Source: Spirochaetota bacterium
GTDB taxonomy: Bacteria > Spirochaetota > JAHITG01 > JAFGFC01
DNA length: 44,754 bases
Assembly: GCA_016931325.1 (NCBI GenBank)
Contig: JAFGFC010000143.1
Span: 1-44,754 of the forward strand
Reading direction: 5' to 3'
Positions 42,324 to 44,754 of this stretch are shown piece by piece. The first letter of the stretch is position 1. Every line of letters begins with the position of its first letter. The notes beneath the pieces are model-generated. The model worked only from the letters and a program-made list of their open reading frames with translations, had not been told where the DNA came from and did no database searches. The translations under genes and the position numbers were made by a program.

Positions 42324-43793
42324 ATGCCAAGAAAAAAGAAAAAAGATTCTGAAAAGGAAGAGAATACACTTGTAAAAGAACAGACGGAAGAGGTTAAAAA
42401 AGCCCCTGAAAAAGAAGAAAAGGAAGGAAAAGAGAAAGAAGGTGAATCTTTTTCTGTAAGGGAAGATAAAAGAGATCTATCAGGGAAAAGGAAATACAAG
42501 AAGAAAGAGGACCTGGAAGGCCTGGAAGAACTGGGCTATAGAAAATTGATCATGATGAAAATGGATGATCTTATTGAAATGGCCCATGATCTGGGCATTA
42601 AAAGCGTCTCTGATGATATACGAAAAAAGGACGAATTAATCTTCAAGATCCTGAAAGCCAAGACAGAGAAATCAGGACTTTTATTTGTCACGGGAGTACT
42701 GGAAATCCTTCAGGAAGGATATGGCTTCTTGCGTTCATCCAAAACCAGTTATCTCCAGAGTCAGGACGATGTTTATATCTCACCGTCTCAGATAAAATAT
42801 TTTTCTCTGAGAACAGGTGACACCATATCAGGTCAGGTCCGCCCGCCCAAAGAGAATGAGAAATATCTGGCCATGCTCAGAGTGGAAGTGATCAATTTTG
42901 AACCTCCGGAAAAGATGAAGCACAGACCCAATTTTGATACCCTGACACCCCTCTATCCCCTGGAACGGTTCAATCTTGAAACAGTACCGGAAAATATTTC
43001 CACGAGGATCATGAATCTTTTGACTCCCATCGGAAAAGGGCAGAGGGGCCTTATTGTTTCACCGCCAAGAGCCGGTAAAACCATGCTGCTGCAGAATATC
43101 GCCAACGCGATAACCAGCAATCACCCGGAAGTTTATCTGATCGTTCTTCTTATCGATGAAAGACCGGAGGAAGTGACGGATATGGAACGAAATGTTCATG
43201 GCGAGGTCGTCAGCTCAACATTCGATGAACCGGCCAGCCGTCACGTGCAGGTTGCCGAGATCGTGATCGAAAAAGCAAAACGTCTGGTTGAATGTAAAAA
43301 GGATGTCGTTATCCTGCTTGACAGTCTGACCCGTCTTGCCCGCGCTTATAACCAGGTTGTTCCCACCAGCGGGAAGATCCTTTCCGGTGGTGTGGATTCG
43401 AACGCATTGCACAAGCCAAAACGGTTCTTCGGAGCGGCCAGGAACATTGAACAGGGTGGAAGCCTCAGTATCATGGCAACAGCCCTGATCGATACGGGCA
43501 GCCGTATGGATGAAGTCATTTTTGAAGAATTCAAAGGAACCGGTAATTTAGAGATCCACCTTGACAGGAACCTGTTGCAGAGAAGGATCTTTCCGTGTAT
43601 TGATATCAACCGTTCAGGAACAAGAAAAGAAGAGCTGTTACTTACTGATGAAGAATTAAACAAGGTCTGGATCTTGAGAAAAGTATTTTCACCTTTAACC
43701 CCTGTTGAATCCATGGAATTGCTGGTAGAAAAGATGAGAGTCACAAAAACAAATTCAGAGTTTCTTAAAGCCATGACCACGAATAAAATATAA
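42324..43793 (+). CDS. rho: Transcription termination factor Rho
   Basis: This 489-residue hexameric RNA translocase ends transcription. The family begins after an extra charged N-terminal segment (residues 1-70, Lys/Glu-rich). The cold-shock-type RNA-binding part is about 115-190 ([21 protein letters not shown]), and the ATPase has [13 protein letters not shown] near residue 245, [18 protein letters not shown] and [15 protein letters not shown]. The Shine-Dalgarno sequence is strong and the gene has its own promoter. rpmE follows. Confidence 0.97.
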   Translation: MPRKKKKDSEKEENTLVKEQTEEVKKAPEKEEKEGKEKEGESFSVREDKRDLSGKRKYKKKEDLEGLEELGYRKLIMMKMDDLIEMAHDLGIKSVSDDIRKKDELIFKILKAKTEKSGLLFVTGVLEILQEGYGFLRSSKTSYLQSQDDVYISPSQIKYFSLRTGDTISGQVRPPKENEKYLAMLRVEVINFEPPEKMKHRPNFDTLTPLYPLERFNLETVPENISTRIMNLLTPIGKGQRGLIVSPPRAGKTMLLQNIANAITSNHPEVYLIVLLIDERPEEVTDMERNVHGEVVSSTFDEPASRHVQVAEIVIEKAKRLVECKKDVVILLDSLTRLARAYNQVVPTSGKILSGGVDSNALHKPKRFFGAARNIEQGGSLSIMATALIDTGSRMDEVIFEEFKGTGNLEIHLDRNLLQRRIFPCIDINRSGTRKEELLLTDEELNKVWILRKVFSPLTPVESMELLVEKMRVTKTNSEFLKAMTTNKI

Positions 43794-43830
43794 ATTTAGT
43801 TCATCGTTCAGATTTTATTGGAGGAAGATA

Positions 43831-44028
43831 ATGAAAAAAGGGATACATCCGGATTATAAGGAAACAACGATCACCTGCGCCTGCGGGAATGTGATCAAAA
43901 CACGTTCAGTCGTTCAGAACCTGAAAGTCGAGATCTGCTCGGCCTGTCATCCTTTCTATACAGGGAAAAAGAAAATGCTGGACAGTTCAGGCAGGGTAGA
44001 AAAATTTAAAAAGAAATACAAAATTTAA
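43831..44028 (+). CDS. rpmE: 50S ribosomal protein L31, zinc-binding form
   Basis: This 65-residue ribosomal protein begins [19 protein letters not shown] and keeps all four zinc-ligand cysteines: Cys16, Cys18, Cys36 and Cys39. It is the C+ form, useful as a zinc reserve in other bacteria. It has a GGAGGA Shine-Dalgarno sequence and follows rho, a common order. Confidence 0.96.
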   Translation: MKKGIHPDYKETTITCACGNVIKTRSVVQNLKVEICSACHPFYTGKKKMLDSSGRVEKFKKKYKI

Positions 44029-44041
44029 ATAAATAATGGCT

Positions 44042-44083
44042 GGGAGATATCTCTCTGTTAACAGAGAGATATCTCCCTTTTTT
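44042..44083. terminator. Strong intrinsic terminator after rpmE
   Basis: A perfect palindrome of 36 nt (GGGAGATATCTCTCTG arm at 44042-44057 against CAGAGAGATATCTCCC at 44062-44077) is followed by TTTTTT (44078-44083) on the plus strand. It ends the rpmE transcript and borders the convergent GGDEF gene, whose TAA stop begins in the T-run. Confidence 0.9.
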
Positions 44084-44754
44084 ACTTTCTCTTCTTTCGG
44101 GAAGGTTTTATTTTTTTCTTTTTCAGAACTTTTGATGGCCTTTTCTCTCCAAAAACCGCGACGCAATTCCTGCCTGACTCTTTGGCTTTGTACAACGCCT
44201 GGTCAGAGCGCTCGATCAGGCTGATCGGCTCCTCCCCTGCCTGGAGCTGGGCCACTCCCACACTCACCGTTACCCCGATCTCTTCTTCCTTCTGCCCAAC
44301 CCTCGTCTTTACACGGCTCGTGTCTATCGCTTCCCTGATCTTCTCCGCCGCTATTCTGGCTCCTTCCAGCCCTGTCTCGGGCAGGATGATCGCAAACTCT
44401 TCTCCCCCGTACCGCGCCACAAGATCACTTCTTCTGGCTGTCTTCTGCAGGATCTCCGATACCCTGACAAGCACCCCGTCCCCGGCCCTGTGGCCATAGG
44501 TGTCATTGCACTCTTTGAAATGATCAATGTCAATCATAAGAAGGCTCAATTCATTATTGAAACGCCCGGCTCTGTCCACGCTCTTCATCAGATAGTTCTG
44601 GAAAAAGGTATGATTATAAAGCCCGGTCAGCCCGTCCGTGATCGCCCGCTTGTACAGTATAGCATTGGAGATCGAAATGCCCGCCTGCTTGGCCAGTACC
44701 TCCAGCACCCTCAGATTCTCCTGCGTAAAAAGCCCGCTCACAAGCCGGTTGTCC
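44082..44754 (-). CDS. GAF-GGDEF diguanylate cyclase, 5' end outside window
   Basis: The minus-strand frame stays open to the window edge, so the N-terminus is missing and no true start is visible. The residues before the GTG at 44741 (DNRLVSGLF) continue a typical GAF-domain C-terminus (LRVLEVLAKQAGISISNAILYK). Then follows a GGDEF domain with ITDGLTGLYNHTFFQNYL and an active GGEEF motif (RYGGEEF, near 44400-44420), with RRSD forming an intact RxxD I-site. The C-terminus is Lys-rich (KKKKIKPSRKKRK). It lies across a terminator from rpmE and is the third GGDEF gene in 6 kb. Confidence 0.85.
   Translation of the reverse strand, partial: DNRLVSGLFTQENLRVLEVLAKQAGISISNAILYKRAITDGLTGLYNHTFFQNYLMKSVDRAGRFNNELSLLMIDIDHFKECNDTYGHRAGDGVLVRVSEILQKTARRSDLVARYGGEEFAIILPETGLEGARIAAEKIREAIDTSRVKTRVGQKEEEIGVTVSVGVAQLQAGEEPISLIERSDQALYKAKESGRNCVAVFGEKRPSKVLKKKKIKPSRKKRK

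Noticed and set aside
1-44754. CRISPR array, insertion sequence, prophage or integrated element
   Set aside because: No spaced direct repeats, transposase, integrase or phage structural genes were found; the palindromes are too short and have no enzyme nearby.

Overview
The window reads as chromosomal DNA from a flagellated, chemotactic, Gram-negative-type (diderm) bacterium. Evidence for an outer membrane is an LpxL/HtrB-type acyltransferase, two heptosyltransferase-family (GT9) enzymes, a GT4 glycosyltransferase and two PorV/UPF0164-type beta-barrel proteins. FliS, a CheW-domain protein and a chemoreceptor-like protein indicate motility; Dxs indicates the non-mevalonate isoprenoid route, and the GTP-type PEP carboxykinase is distinctive. 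Together with an exosortase-like protein, a PUR-domain protein, DUF1015 and AT-rich promoters, this suggests an uncultured candidate phylum (Omnitrophota/Elusimicrobiota-like) or a spirochaete relative. I cannot fix the phylum from the sequence alone. Standard code is used and I see no phage, insertion sequence, integrase or CRISPR array.

Layout. 0.1-1.5 kb (-): MATE exporter. 1.6-6.6 kb (+): envelope cassette of acyltransferase, GT9, GT4, GT9 with overlapping stops and starts, then a PorV-like barrel. 6.7-9.7 kb (+): a cytoplasmic chemoreceptor-like protein, a ParA-type ATPase and a CheW-domain protein with a basic N-terminal arm, which look like a chemoreceptor-cluster positioning module. 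9.8-12.7 kb (+): yebC-ruvC-ruvA-ruvB. 12.6-16.3 kb (-): dinG and trpB2, the latter behind what looks like a transcription attenuator with a Trp-containing leader peptide and an additional 25-residue ORF. 16.4-20.5 kb (-): gyrA, tRNA-Arg and a DUF1015 gene whose stop codon lies inside the tRNA. 20.6-22.5 kb (-): pckG, divergent from rny. 22.7-28.2 kb (+): rny-ymdB-dxs-tlyA-fliS. 28.2-34.2 kb (-): a PorV/PEGA/LamG-like protein overlapping an exosortase, then uppS, a PUR-domain gene and a YihY gene. 34.3-35.6 kb (+): purB. 35.6-38.3 kb (-): a membrane-anchored TIM-barrel-like protein, a small two-helix membrane protein and a small zinc-ribbon protein. 38.4-42.2 kb (+): a CBS/PAS/Fis-type regulator and two membrane diguanylate cyclases. 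42.3-44.0 kb (+): rho-rpmE, ended by a strong terminator. 44.1 kb to the end (-): a third GGDEF protein, cut by the window edge.

The most unusual items are the receptor/ParA/CheW cassette, the trpB2 attenuator, the translationally coupled barrel-exosortase pair, several families of intergenic palindromes that reach into gene ends, the CDS/tRNA overlap, and a recurring arrangement in which a -10 box lies 6-14 nt before a start codon that has no Shine-Dalgarno sequence (candidate leaderless mRNAs). The only stretch over 300 bases without a conventional gene is 15983-16374, which holds the trpB2 leader region and the gyrA-end palindrome.
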